This document shows, piece after piece, positions 12,601-25,425 of a stretch of DNA of 64,000 nt. Under the pieces are notes generated by a model, which saw nothing but the letters and a program-made list of their open reading frames with translations, was not told the origin of the DNA and ran no database searches. Position numbers and translations under genes: made by a program. How positions within the stretch are numbered: the stretch's first letter is position 1; each line of letters starts with the position of its first letter. The DNA is from Pratylenchus scribneri (taxonomy: Eukaryota; Nematoda; Chromadorea; Rhabditida; Pratylenchidae): the NCBI GenBank assembly GCA_030063045.1, contig JAQSEB010000078.1:130001-194000 (forward strand). The letters are read 5' to 3'.

Positions 12601-15600
12601 TGATTCCCTTTCCGTCAATCCAAATCCAATCTCGCGCGCCACCTCAATTTCTTCTCGATTCGCATGCCATTTGATTGACATTTTCCACCCTCCGTTTCAA
12701 TCCAAAAGGCACATCGTCTTGAAATTGGCGAAAGCAAAGGGCGACAATCTTGGGCACAAATTCTATTCCTGAAGATGTGAGGAGAGGGAGGAAATCGTCG
12801 TCTCGAATGGGCCGAAGAAAGCAGCATATTGTGCACCCATCAAACCCTCCTTTTGGGGTCATTCTCGTTGACAGCTTTTGGGTGCCTTACACAATGAAAG
12901 GGGAGGAGGGGAAGGGAAAGCTTAATTAGACTCTGGGGACTAAATGAATTGAGGGGACATTTTGAAAGGCCAAGGATATTGGGGAAAATTGAGGAAGAAA
13001 TTTATAGGATGAAACAAAAGATTGGAAAAGCACACAGAAAAACGAAATTGGATTACCCAAAGGGAAAGGAAAAGAAACAAAAGAAATTTGTTTAGATCTT
13101 TGAAAGCCAAATTGTCCATAAAAAACCTAAATATAAGCAAAAATGATTCGATCCATCCTAGAGTCCTATTTCTTTACTAAAATATAGTCCAAAATTTGAA
13201 AATTTTATTTAAGTTCTCGAAATATTATAAAGGTAAATGAATCGACAAGTCTAATTTTACTTTTAAAGGTCGAATAAATTTGGACTTTTGGGACATTTTT
13301 TCTGGGCACCGATTGGACAGTAATTATTTATTTTTCCTTTAATTTGCTATGTCAAAATTCATGAATTTTGGAATTTGCATAGGAATTTTGGAATTTTAAT
13401 TGTGATTAAAATTCTAATCTATCATTTCAAGATTGGAAATCGTATTCCCTCCTAGCACCTTTTATATTATAGAGCGCGAATTTCTCGAAGGGTTTACAAT
13501 GTTTAAATAAAGATGTTGAATTAATCTGGGGAAATATGAAAAAGTTGAGTGTCTTCTTTCGAGTGGTCTAATTTCCCGGTTCGAGAATGTCCCTCACTCA
13601 TCATTGTGCCCCCAATCTCTCATTGGCCAATTCAAACAATGAATTGGGGGGGGGGGGGGGGGGGGGGGGTTGTAATCCAATCCAATTAGAAGAAATCAAG
13701 GTGGAAATATTAATAAAATAAAATAGAAATTAAATTAATATAATTTTGAATAATTAAATTGTCGATCTGTTCAAATTTATATTAAACAGTCATTTGAACA
13801 AGAATTTTCTTTATTAGTTCAATGTTAGCCTCTGCCACTTTAAATTTCATAGCTTCGGCTTATCGTCATTATGCAACTAAAAATTGACCTCCAAATCCTC
13901 CTCCCCCAGAGTCCATCCATTTTTGGACAAACAAATACAGGTGTGTGTGTGTGTGTGTGCCATTTTCCACTTCACACACCAATTCCCCCGCCATTCCTTC
14001 CCATCTTCACAAAATTTTATTTATGGCACATTTTTAGCTTTTTGTTTGCCAAAAAGAGTGAGGGGAAAGATATGGAATTGAATTGGAAAATAATTTTTAA
14101 GGGCCAAGATTTATGACATCATTTTTAAATCGAAAAGGATGGCATTTATTAAAAAGAAATTGAAATTAATTTTTAACTAAATAGTGTTGACACAAAAATA
14201 AAAGTCCTATTTTCTGAATGTTTTTTTTTTATTATTGGCCATAATTCAAATTAAAATTTTAAAATTAAATTAAATGCCGAAAGCCAATTAAAAATTTTTT
14301 TGCCAAAAATGGCTAAGTTTTTCGCAAAAATCATCCTTATTTTCCTCTTAAATTGTCAGTAACCCCTTCCACCTTTCTTTCATAAAATGTTGTGCCCCGC
14401 GTTGCGGAAAAATCCTGCCCTATCCAAAAATGCGGCAAAAGGCCACAATCCTTTTTGCCTCATTTGATGGCCAACAAAAAATTTAATATTTTCCATTTGT
14501 TAAATTGCTTTATATTTCGAAAATATTTGTTTGCATTTGGAATTGGATTTTGGATGGACAATCAAAATTATTATTATGGCACAAATGATGTGATGGAATT
14601 TATGATGGAAAATTTGGACTATACTTTGTTAGGGAAAATTGGATAAAAAATGAAACATTTTAGGGAGTTGATTTTGAATATTTTATTCTGAAATATTAAT
14701 TAAATTTTAACCTGGAATTATTGAGGCTTAAATGATGTCATTTTTTGGTCAATAACTTTCAAAATATTATAAATAATAAAATTCATTCAAAATTGTTCAT
14801 AATAATTAATTATTCTAATTTGGCGCACTTTTCCCATCCACAGGAATTGGCCCCAACCTCAACCAATCCTCAATCAATCATCCCCAACAACCTTTTGGAT
14901 GGCCATGGCCGCCTTCTTCAATTGGCAATGCTTCCTCCTCCTCTTCTGCCCTTTTACCCCAGTTAATTCCGCCATCATCAATTTCGGCCAATTTTGGGGC
15001 CACTACTTTTCCATTCCCATCGGCCATTCCACCCACATTCAACAGTAGCCAATCATTCCATCATCTTCAAAATTTGCAGAGAATTGCCAATGGATTGCCG
15101 CCACCGCCAAACAAAAATGGAGGACTTTTCCCGCTTTTGCCAATTCCCGGAGGACATCATCAACAAAGGGTAAACACATAATTGGTGGGCCTATGGTGGA
15201 GAATAATTAATTAGGCGGGAAATGAAGAAAATGGAATTAAATTCGATTTGAGGATTTTTGGGGGTCGCCTGTGGTTTAGAAATAAATAGATAATTTAATA
15301 CATATTTATATTTATGGTGAAAAAGAATATTTTACCGATTGCCGAAGAATAATAATTATAATGGATTATGATGGGTTTATCCTACATTCATAAACCATAT
15401 ACCCAAAATTGGATAGAGCTGGTCAAAAGAGGCATTGAATGGTATATAATTTGTGATGGTTTTGGTCCATAATTAAAGGGTATTAAACGGTTTAAAACAA
15501 TTTTGGTTCAAAACTAAGTTAGAATTTGGTTAAACCCAAACCAGTATAAGTCTAGGTTAAACTTCTGAACATACAGTACTTTTTTTTGGCAATTTTTATA

Positions 15601-17790
15601 TTTGTTAGCAAAATAAATATTTCCTCATTTAAAAGAACATAATTTTAGCCCCCATCTGGAACATTGTCGACTCCATTTTTTCCATTTCCATCCGGTCCAT
15701 CCTCATTTTTTGCGTCCATTCTTCAGCAGGTAAACAATAAATACCAAAATTAATAAATAATAATTAAATTAAGCATTTTTTGGCCCAACAATTTCGGCCA
15801 TCCTCCTTCCCATTTTCGCCATTCTCATTTGCCAATTCCTCCACAAATGCAACTTCCTCCTCTATTTTTGGCCATTCAAATATTCCTCCATTTGTGCCAC
15901 CCAAAACAACGATGGCAAATGGAGAAGAAAATAAAATGTTGCGAATGAAAATGTTCAATGCGGATTTGAATTTGTCCAAAAAGACAACCATAAAATGTTC
16001 TCGCCGAAAATCTCATCATCCAAAGCAAAGGGTAAAATTAATTAATTAATTAGAAAATAAAAATAAAAATAAATAATAAATAATTTCTTTCCAGAAACAA
16101 CAAAATGAGGAGAATGGCCTAAACAGCAGGAATGAATCACCGTTGAATTCTGCTGAAGGGAATAAAAATGTGAAGGCATTGGCCCCGATCAAAATTGAAA
16201 TGCCAACAATTGACGGAGTGAATTCCCAATCAAAAATGAATTTTACCAAAAATAATAGGTAATTATGGGATTTTTACACATTTAGCCTTTAATTTATTTA
16301 GCAAAAATTTTAAATTATTTTAAAATGTAAAAAATATTAAGTGCGGGCAATTCTTCGACTGCTTCCAGCAGCAATAATCAAAATGGAAATAATGGTGGCC
16401 GCCATTTTGAATGCCAACAATGCGGTAAATGCTTCAAACGGTCGAGCACACTTTCCACTCATTTGCTGATTCACAGTGATACGTGAGGAAAAAAATCCGT
16501 TAAAAAATAAATAAATAATTATATAAGAGTGAAAATTATTTTTATTAATTTTTGTTTATTAAATTCTAATTTGTAAATATTAATTGATTAAATTCTTTCC
16601 AGTCGTCCTTATCCATGTGAATATTGCGGCAAAAGATTCCATCAAAAATCTGACATGAAGAAGCATACATATATCCATACGGGTAAATTCGAATAAAATA
16701 ATTTGAAAAATTATAGTAAATTTTTGCAGGTGAAAAACCGCATAAATGTGCCGTTTGTGGGAAGGCATTTTCGCAATCTTCAAATTTAATTGTAATATAA
16801 AATTAAAATTAATATACTTATTAAATAATTTATATTTTAGACTCACACCCGAAAGCATTCCGGTTATAAACCATTTTCGTGCGAGCATTGTGATCGAACA
16901 TTTCAAAGAAAGGTGAATGAACTAATTAAGGGATGAAAATTGTTAAAATTGTTTTAATATGATTAAAATATTAATATAAATTATTCGTAATAAATAAATA
17001 TTAAATTATATACTGTAGGACTACCGTATTTCTTGAGATAAAAAATGAATACAAAATTTTAGCTAAAATGATGAAATAAACAAAAAATTTCTTCTTTTTT
17101 TTTGATTTTTTACATTTTTGACCAAATATTCTTATCGAATTTTTTGTCAATCAGTTCAAATTTAAGTGGACACAAATGTTGAAAATTATATAAATATTTT
17201 TGTTAAAAATATTTTAATTGTTTAAAAAGGTGGATCGTCGACGCCATATGGACACGCATCATCCAACATTGGCTGGAAAAATTGCGGGAGAAGGCAAAAA
17301 TGGAGGCACAAAATTGGCTAATGGAAAACAAGGTAAAGGCGAAAATAATTCTGAATTTAATTTAATATTTAATTATTTAAGAATTAAATGAATTCAATGA
17401 AATTGGTAGAAATGAGGAGAATGCAGAAATGGATTTATTAAATGAAACTGATGGAAAATGCATCAGCAATAATGGAGAAGGAATAATGCCAAAAGCAGAA
17501 GGTGGATTAATTTAAAATAAGGATAAATATTTTAATTATAGGGTAAAATTAAGCAAATTTAAGAGAGCAAAGTTTTTAAAATTCAAATAAACTTGTTTAT
17601 AGCCATCGATCAAAATGAGGAGGAAGAAAATGGGCGAATTAGCACAGAAAGTCCTTCAAGCATTTTGCAACGTTTTGGATTGGCCCAATTATTTGCCACT
17701 TTATCCGGTGCGGCGAACAATGAACAAAACAATAATGATGATCAACAACAAATTATGATGGAAACAAATGAAATGGGCCAAAATGATTAA
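9682..17790 (+). CDS. pag-3: GFI1/Senseless/PAG-3-type C2H2 zinc-finger transcription factor
   Basis: Thirteen exons join in phase: 9682-9816, 10078-10291, 14844-15169, 15649-15729, 15774-16031, 16095-16258, 16342-16482, 16603-16682, 16730-16791, 16841-16912, 17230-17332, 17382-17501 and 17603-17790 (about 647 residues). The N-terminal half is low-complexity, rich in Asn, Ser, Pro and Phe. Four consecutive C2H2 fingers follow in exons 7-11: [52 protein letters not shown] and [17 protein letters not shown], with TGEKP-type linkers. The order and the [14 protein letters not shown] and QKSDMKKH signatures are those of the GFI1/PAG-3 family, nuclear repressors that specify neuronal fates in animals. 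An in-frame upstream ATG at 9637 (MPNFYRI) is possible, but a TTTTTATAG acceptor-like site just downstream of it suggests trans-splicing and start at 9682. The C-terminus is acidic and Gln/Asn-rich. See 17838-17924 for a possible extension. Confidence 0.93.
10399..11087. repeat. 24-bp minisatellite (TTTCCGGAATGAAAATCAGA type) in pag-3-like intron 2
   Basis: About 28 units of 24 bp, TTCTTTCCGGAATGAAAATC plus AGAA, with C/G/T variants at one position and a few TTTCCCAAATGTAAATC units. It lies just inside the long second intron of the pag-3-like gene. The unit is a multiple of three and stop-free, so repetitive open frames appear on both strands (MKIRILSG and FHSGKNSD repeats). TTCCGGAA within the unit is a perfect palindrome. 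The same unit with a 3-bp insertion forms the array at 41.4 kb. Confidence 0.95.
11100..14843. other. Remainder of the 4.5-kb intron 2 of the pag-3-like gene
   Basis: No exon with matching phase was found here. Higher-GC stretches at about 11110-12240 and 12600-12930 could be regulatory. A 24-base G run is at 13646-13669 and a (GT)n run at 13941-13959. An open frame at 14392-14646 (+) has no recognisable motif and no suitable splice sites. Confidence 0.5.
15358..15600. mobile_element. MITE of the palindromic family, copy C (pag-3-like intron 3)
   Basis: Carries CTACATTCATAAACCATATA, CCAAAATTGGATAGAGCTGG, ATGGTATATAATTTGTGATG and AATTAAAGGGTATTAAACGG, the family landmarks. It accounts for most of the 479-nt intron between exons 3 and 4 of the pag-3-like gene. 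Boundaries are approximate. Confidence 0.72.
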
Positions 17791-17837
17791 AAGGTGAAAA
17801 TATTAAAAATTGGAATTTTTAATTTAAATTTTTTCAG

Positions 17838-17924
17838 ATGGAAAATGCCGAAGAATTGCCTCCGCCCATTGAGGATTGCTTTTTTGATCCCCGTCAAATG
17901 GCCAAGCTTAATAAATTCCATTGA
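17838..17924 (+). other. Possible extra coding exon of the pag-3-like gene, behind an in-frame TAA
   Basis: After the TAA at 17788-17790 a good donor (AAG/GTGAAA, 17793/17794) and an acceptor (TTTTTTCAG, to 17837) define a 44-nt intron. The next exon is in the same phase as the TAA-containing frame and reads 28 residues, including LPPPIEDCFFDPRQMAKLNK, before TGA at 17922-17924. It looks protein-like. It could be a lost extension, a readthrough isoform or simply 3' UTR. An AATAAA polyadenylation signal follows at about 18042. Confidence 0.4.
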
Positions 17925-19210
17925 TTCATTCCACCATCTAAATTTTGCCAAAATATTTCAATCCACATAATTCGTGCATCCAAATTTTATATTCCCAGTT
18001 TTATCCCAAACAATTTATTTTATATTTTATTTTCCATCCCAAATAAATATTTTGGCCATAAAGTCAAAGGACTCAATTTTTGACAAAAATTCGAGTATGG
18101 GATTAATTTGAATGAACGATGAATTTTTTGGGCATATTGCTTTCAATTTTCGTCATATTCTGCAATAACAATAAGCACAAAATACTTTTTATTTATTTTT
18201 GTCGCTAATCTTTTTATCATCTTGTGCCAAATTCAAAGTAAAATGCAGACAGGAAAATTGATAAAATGATAACAAATTAATAAAGGAAAGACACAATAAA
18301 TGTTGCCCAATATTTGGGCGTTATTTATAACATATTTTCTTATTATTAACATTTTACGATCGAATTGATTAGCAGCAATTTTTGAATAAAATAACCTACA
18401 TATAAAATTTTCAATTAAACGTATTTAATAACTTCGATTATTATGTACTATGTAGTAGAACTTGGACTTATTTTATTTCGCAAATTATTATTATTGCACT
18501 TTGCGCCAAAAATGGCGATGAATTGACATCAAATTTGTTGCCAATTGCTAATATGTAAATGCTTTAACCCCAAAGAAGATCATAAATTTAATATTTCCTC
18601 CCCAAATTTTTTTTACACAAATCCTTTGTGGATAAATTCTTACATTTAATTTTGCCATAGTTTGCTCTTTAAAGTTTACCATATGATTCATTTTTTAATA
18701 AAGTCAATTTAGTGTCAAAAATTGAATAAAATAGATCTATGATATATGAAACGGAATTTCAGGAGAATAAAAGGAAAAAAATAAATTAATAAAAAACGCC
18801 AAACCCAATTTGTGTTCATCCTTCCGTGTTCCGTTCAATTTCCTTCTCCCATTTTCTCCTTTATTAAAATTGTTGCCAGTCACCAACCAATACCATTTCC
18901 GGTACCCCATTTGCTCCTAAAAGCAGAGCAGATTAATTCAACGAGAATTGGGGAGGATGGGAAGGAGAAGGCGGAATTAGGAAAATATTCACAAATAAAA
19001 TGGAAGAATTTTGGATTGGAAATTAATCGGAACCATCAATCATCCAAAGTGGCAAATTCCAATCACCCAAAATTCAAATCTTAATCAATTTCTAATTCCA
19101 GCATAATTAATTTTAATTCAAATTTCAATCAAATTCTTCAGAAATTAATTTTTAATATTATTTTGTATTTAAATTTGATTTATGCTTAATAAAATTAATT
19201 TAAGGGCAAA
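17925..19210. other. Intergenic region, 3' UTR of pag-3-like gene then nothing recognised
   Basis: The start holds the 3' UTR and a polyadenylation signal. The rest is AT-rich. An open frame at 18812-19084 (+) has no family motif. No SH2-type coding sequence (for example an FLVRDS-like motif) was found here that might precede the next gene. Confidence 0.45.
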
Positions 19211-22200
19211 ATGGTTGGAAAATCCAATGGCAAAAAGTCATCATTGCCAACAACAAATTGTGCCCTGATGAATGCATTTTGGAGGACCCAACGAAAATCC
19301 AATTTGAAGAAGAATGGAAATGGAAGCGGCGCAAAGGAAGTGGATGAGACAAATTATGTATTTAGGCCCAATTTAGGCCATTCAATGGGAATTCAACACA
19401 ATCAAAAGGAAAAGGAGGGGAGAGCCGCGGCAAATGGTAAATAAAATTATTGAATAAATTTACAATAATTTACATTAAAATTATCATTTTTATTAGACTA
19501 TGTTCCATTGGAAATGCCATTTTTGAAAAAGCCATCAATTTCTGATGCCGACAAAAAATTGAAAAAATCCAATTTTGCTGGCGGAAATGAAGATGAAGGA
19601 GAGGTAATATAAAAAATATTTTGGGCATAAAATTGTGAATTAAATTTATTATTTAATTATTAAAATTAAAAAACAGTTTCAAATTAATTAATATTCCCTT
19701 TAATAGTATGAAGAAATTGACAATTTTGTTGTGGACATTTTCCGGCTAAAAAATCGAGAATTGCTCAAAAATATGCAAAATAAAAATGGAATAAATGAAA
19801 ATATAATGGAAAATGCAGCCAACAAATTTGGTGGATCCGCCAAAAACATTTTCACAAATTCAAAAGAAGGTAAAAATATTTTTGGAAAAATAATTTTAAA
19901 AATATATTTAAAAAAAGATTTGCCTCGTCAATTTTGCCGTTCAACTTTGGATCTTAATTTTTATTATAAAAATTCTCCTCTTGAAAATGGGCAAATAAAT
20001 GGAAAAATGATTTCGTCAACAATTTTGCCCGGTCCATTTCCCACAACAATTAATGGTAAAAAAAATTAATAATATTGTAAAAATTAATATTAAAATTTTT
20101 CCAATATACATTTTTTTCTTTCAGAAAATTAATTTTAAAAATGGGTGAAATTAATTAAATGAAAATGACATTTTTAGGAGGCTTACCTAAGGGCCTTTCC
20201 TATTCATCCTACTGTACCCCCACTTTTCCCTTAATCACCCGTCATCCCATCAATCAAATATTCCCCCAATCTACCTTTTTAATCTGCTGCTCATTTTTCC
20301 GCCCAACTGTACTTTTTTCCATCACTTTTGCAACATTCTATTATCGTATTTTTTCCGCATAACAGATAAATAATAATTTAAGCTCACCCCAAACAATTTT
20401 ATCCCTAGATTAAGATTAATAAATATGAACAAATTTTTTAAATTTTGTTATAATTAAATATTAAAAAATTATTTTTAGCCCATAAAAGCACTGTTGCTGG
20501 TAAAAGCTGCAAAAAACAAATTGCCCAACAGCAAATTCAATGGTCATTCAGCCCAGAATGTCCTAAAAAAGTGTTCGGACAATTTAATCGAACAATTTCC
20601 TGTCAAAATTTGAAAAATGCTGAATTTGAATTGCAAAATGCTGTAAAATATGCTAAACAAAATGCACATAGAAGGGGCAGTCATGCAAATAAGTTGGAAT
20701 TATGAATTACAAAAATAATTTATTAAAATTTTAAGAAAAAATTTATTTTTTTATAATTAATTAAAAATATTTAAGTGAATTTGAAGGCCAATTTTCTGCT
20801 GCTGACAAATTTGGAGCCGAAAGTTCATCAATGAACGTCCTCCAACGATTTCCAAAAATGCGAATTGAACCGGCACCAAATTTACCAAAAAGACAATCTG
20901 CCCAAAATGGGGAAGAAATTATGGGCAAAATGATGGAGAAAAATGGCAACAAAAAATTGGATGAAGAGGAAAAAGATGGAGCATGGCGAAAGGCGGAAAT
21001 TAATTTACAAAAATTAATAAATGTTCGAAAATTAATTTAAAAAAATATTTATTAAAATTTATATTGAATTTTTTAGTAAAATTAATTTTTTTTAATTTTA
21101 TAAATAATAATTAAATCAAGAAATCATAAATTTTAAAAAATTACAAAATTAAATAAAATTTTATAATTTTATAAAATCTATTTTAATTTATTTTATTTTT
21201 TAAAGAAAATATAATTAAAAAATATTTAAAATTTTAATATTTAAAAATTTGATTTTTAGACAATGGAAGAGAAAACAAATTCATCTTATAATAATAATGA
21301 TACTGGCTATATGGAACTGCCACTGAAAAATGGCATAAATAAAAATGCCAACAATGAAAATGGTTACGATGAATTGGACCAAATGAAGGGGACAATGGCC
21401 GAGAAAAAGTTGGAAGAAAAAAATTTATTAATAAATTTTTAAAATTTGGTACAGGCAATCAAAAATAATGAATATGGAATTGGAGGAAATTGGGTGGCAA
21501 AATATTCACAAAAATGGCACAAAAATTGGCAAACATTTTACTATAAAGTAAAATGGAAAATTTAAATCATAATTTAATTTTGGAAAAATTATAGAAATTT
21601 TGTGGACAAATTTTTGACTTGCAAAATTCATGAAATGGCATTATGGATGTGCGAGGCGGATTGTCAAGCATTTGGATGGCCTCCGTCCAAATGGCCGGGA
21701 CAACATTCCTATTTTTGGTCAATCGACGAAAATGGAGCCAAAATAAGACGACAAATTGTGGAAAGGTGAATTAATGGCGGGAATCAGGAAATAATATTAT
21801 TAATTGTATAATTAAATTTTGAAAAAATAAATTATTCGGTAAATATTTTATAAATTAGATTCAATAAATAATTTGAGTGTGAATAATAAAATTTAGCCAA
21901 ATTTACTGCAAATTTCTAACTAAAAAGTGAACTTTTATTAATAAGAAATAAAAATTTTTTGTCTAATAAAAACTAATTTTATTCCCATAATTAAAAGCCA
22001 TTCGATAAATTAATTTTTTTCATAACAATGCCAATAAATAAAATATCCTAATTCTCTAAATTTTAGATCAAAATTTATACAAAATTTGGTATCAAATTCC
22101 CTCGATAATCCAAATTCATCTCTTGAAATACTTGGAAAATGGATTGAATTAGCCAAAGAATTATTCAATGAATTCGGCAATATTTTTGCCTTTATGAATA

Positions 22201-22655
22201 TTTTTGGCATTTTAATGGAAAAAATGATGGTAAAAGGAGAAATTAATTTAAATAAATTTATTATTATTTAAGGAAAAATTTCCAGCATTTTTAAAAGAAT
22301 TTGAAAATCAAAAATTGGTGGCCGCTTACAATTCCATAAAAAATGGGGACAAAATTGATGGAAATGGCCAAATTCTGCTTCCATTTATTCAACCATATTT
22401 TGATGAATTATTCGATGGAAAATTGGAGGAATATTTCGAAGAATCAAATTTGAATGCAAAAATTAGTAAAAATAATTATCTTGAAATAAATAAATTTAAT
22501 TAAAATATTTGAAAGATTTTCTTTGGACAATGACAAAATTGGGACGAAAAATGTTCGCCAAAATTGAAGAAAAATGTGCAAAAAATGAAAGAGAGGGAGA
22601 AAATGTAAAAATAATTGAAAATATTTTTGGCAATGTTCAAATTGAATTAATATAA
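19211..22655 (+). CDS. Protein with NSP/BCAR3-like (RasGEF-fold) C-terminal domain
   Basis: Twelve exons join in phase: 19211-19436, 19497-19603, 19707-19869, 19918-20055, 20479-20692, 20776-21022, 21260-21408, 21455-21547, 21595-21765, 22067-22229, 22273-22465 and 22516-22655 (about 667 residues). The N-terminal two thirds are low-complexity, Asn/Lys-rich, with tyrosine motifs (YVPLEMP, YEEID, YMELPL) that could be phosphorylated. The C-terminal third contains LEILGKWIELAKELFNEFGN, then IFAFMNIFGILM, FPAFLKEFENQKLVAAYNS and ILLPFIQPYFDEL. Spacing and motifs resemble the helical GEF-like domain of the NSP adaptors (BCAR3/SH2D3), which dock Cas-family scaffolds in adhesion signalling. The SH2 domain of that family was not seen, so it is either lost or upstream. 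Two introns use the unusual donor GTTGGAA, and the frame supports both. Assignment is by eye and moderate. Confidence 0.6.
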
Positions 22656-22751
22656 AATTTATTTAAATTTTAAATTTATATTATTTGTATAAAATTAGCT
22701 CCTTCAATATTATTTAAATTTATCAATTTATTTATCAATTGAGATAAACTT

Positions 22752-23012
22752 AATTTGGCAATAAAAACACTGAATTTGGCAACAACTTTTCGTGTCGAAA
22801 GATATTATATTTTTGAGGCCATATAACTTGGCCCTAACTAGGGGTTTAGGGCTAGGGTTAGGTTCAGGGCAGGCATGGGATTAGGGGCTAAGGGCTAGGG
22901 GTTAGGGAATCTTACAGAAGTCTGATTTGGCCAAGTTATATGGCCTCAAAAATATAATATTTTTCGACACGAAAAGTTGTTGCCAAATTCAGTGTTTTTG
23001 TTGCCAAATTAA
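22752..23012. mobile_element. Foldback MITE with telomere-like G-rich centre
   Basis: Nearly perfect inverted arms of about 80-85 bp: AATTTGGCAATAAAAACACT, then TTTTCGTGTCGAAAGATATT and GGCCATATAACTTGG on the left, mirrored on the right. The loop of about 90 bp is G-rich with repeated TTAGGG/CTAGGG words. No open frame is present. Adjacent intergenic sequence up to 23369 shows nothing else. Confidence 0.85.
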
Positions 23013-23369
23013 ATGACTTCCTTTATCAATTTCTATGGTGGGTGGGAATGGGCAATGAGGTCAAATCCCGCAGGGAAAATTCAAATAAACAGAATATTTT
23101 TACAGAGGATTATTTTCGAATGTTTTGGGAAACTTTCCAATTTCCATTCCATTGATTTTGATTTATCATTCCCATAATCCACTTCATTTATTGAATTGCC
23201 CTTTCTATAAATTGTTTATGATGGAAATATTCAAATTTATTTGCTCATGTTCCAAAAATTCGTTCATTATTGATTTTAAATAAATTGATCCATTTAATAT
23301 TGAGCAAAGGCTTAAAATGAATACCTAACTTTGTTTGTTTAGCAAATAAAACTCAAATTCTAGTAAGAA

Positions 23370-24001
23370 ATGATCGTAAATACATTCTACTTATTTTTAT
23401 TCATTTTCTCGACATTCGTGTGCATTTTTACTGCCATGGAAAATACAACTTCATCATTATCGGAACAAAACAATTTCAATTTGAATAATTCGTATAGCAA
23501 TAATAAAGGTAGGAAAATTAATGAAAAAATTAAATCAAATTTTGGTCAATTAATATTAATCAACAGCTTAATGTTAGAATATATAATTGGTCAATTTCTA
23601 TTCTACAAAATTAGGGCCAAAAACATTCAATATATCCTGAATAGGCTAAGGTCATATGTATTTTTATGTCCATTAATTTGAAATAAATATTAAAACTTAT
23701 AATTTTCTTTAAAGAAATTATTTTTTTTAATTACAGTATTCGGCCTAATTAGAATTTCATTAAGCATTTTTATTTATTTTCTAAAATTAAATTTACTGAA
23801 GAACGAGTGCCTCTTCATGGTCAATCGAATATTTTGTTTGTTGGCATTTCTGCCGTGGTCACGGTTGGATGCGCTGCTAGTGCAATTTATTGGGGCCAAA
23901 AGAAATGGAAAAAGAGTTTCAAACAACAAAATGATGATGGACAAAATGATGATAAAATGTTTGTTGTTCGAATGGAGGATTTAATAGATGAGGAGGAATA
24001 A
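23370..24001 (+). CDS. Small single-pass membrane protein, unrecognised
   Basis: Two exons, 23370-23508 and 23802-24001, join in phase (phase 1) to give about 112 residues. The N-terminus is a signal peptide (MIVNTFYLFLFIFSTFVCIF), followed by a short Asn/Ser-rich ectodomain with N-glycosylation sequons (ENTTS, NNSY). A transmembrane helix at about residues 58-76 (ILFVGISAVVTVGCAASAIY) is followed by a Lys-rich then acidic tail ending MEDLIDEEE. I do not recognise the family. The 293-nt intron is longer than usual here. The tail in the other frame of exon 2 is less protein-like. Confidence 0.65.
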
Positions 24002-24711
24002 AATAATGACCAAATTGACATTAACATATTTGGATTTATTTATTTTATTCGATGCTTTCTTTTGCCATAAATTTAAATTAATAAAAATATGTTTAAAATT
24101 TTGATATCAAAAATTAGGTAATTCCTTTTATCCCTAATTAAGGAAAATAAATTTTTCAAAATGGATTTTAATTAAATTAAGTTAAAAATTAAGCAGAATT
24201 TATCATTTTATATTAAAAGTTAAAAATTGAAATTAAAAAACATTTATATTACATTTTAAAATTATTCTTACGATGCATAAATATTATCATTAAGATGAAT
24301 TTTGGTTTTGGGGAAGGTGTTCGGTCTTCGGTGTCGATAAAAATTAAAAAAAAATGTTTAAAATCACATAAGAAGACGAATTGGTGGAAATTAATTTTTA
24401 AAGATTTTGACTAATTCTTTTGAATTCCCTCAATAGATATATTCAATGTGAGCAATGTTCATGGAATAACCGAAAATGAAGTCCCCGAAAGATGTAAATA
24501 CTCCCAATGTTGGCAATTGGAAATAATCTTGACAATTCCCCCTTTCTGAAAATTAAATGATTATTTTGGCAACCGTGAAAGAACAATGAAATGAAGCATT
24601 TAGCTTTGGCATTTGCGGCCATTAGAAACTATAGCAATAATTCAATATAAAATAAGAATTATTTAAAAAATTTTTAAAAATAGCAAAATACTCAATATCA
24701 ATATACAACAG
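24002..24711. other. Intergenic, nothing recognised
   Basis: AT-rich sequence 3' of the small membrane protein gene. No repeat or open frame of note. Confidence 0.5.
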
Positions 24712-25425
24712 ACGCCCGATTACGAATTCTTTTTACTAATTTCATTTTTAAGCTTCCGGATTCCCCGAAAGCAATTCCAAAAATTATAAACCAAACACAG
24801 TTTAACCCGGTTTTGATTATTTTAGTACTTTATATCAAAAGGTACTAGACCGATGTTGTTAACAAAAGAATTTACTTTTATTGTAATTTTGCTATCAAAT
24901 TGCAGATGAGTTGGAAGTGCAAAAAAGGTAACAAATTCCCTCCACTTTATTTCATAATTATTATTTCATCGTATTGTACACTATTTTATCGAATTTCTCG
25001 TTTCTTTTCCCGCAGTGAAGGGAATGAGGGCAGCTTCCTCCCCTCAGATTCTCTATCCCACTTCTTTGTTATCCATGCGCAGCGAAGTAAGGGAAATAGT
25101 GCATGAATCATTCAGTGGAAGACAATTAGGAAAAGTGAAATGATAAGTGATGTGATTACATATAAGTCCCTTCATTAATTGAATCTCAAGATGACGGAAA
25201 ATGAGGCCTTTTGGTGCCCTTCCAACGTATCTACAATTTGATGGCAAAATTACAATAAAAGTAAATTCATTTGCACTGAACATTGGTCTAGTACCTTATT
25301 GATATAAAGTACTAAAATAATCCAAGCCGGGTAAAATCGTGTTTGGTTTATAATTTTTGGAAATTGCTTCCGGGGTAACCGGAAGCTTAAAATAAAAATT
25401 TGAAACTAATTTTAATGGGCGCATG
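24712..25425. mobile_element. Non-autonomous DNA element with ~145-bp terminal inverted repeats
   Basis: The left arm (24712-24860) includes AAGCTTCCGG, AATTATAAACCAAACAC, ATTATTTTAGTACTTTATAT and GGTACTAGACC. The right arm (about 25276-25425) is its imperfect reverse complement. The interior of about 415 bp has no transposase-like frame. It lies between two genes. Termini start near GCCCGATTA/GCGCCCATTA; the target-site duplication is not clear. Confidence 0.82.

Noticed and set aside
20106..20130. Alternative exon after 20055 using the acceptor CTTTCAG at about 20124
   Set aside because: It would terminate two codons later (GAA AAT TAA). The acceptor at 20477-20478 keeps a long protein-like frame.
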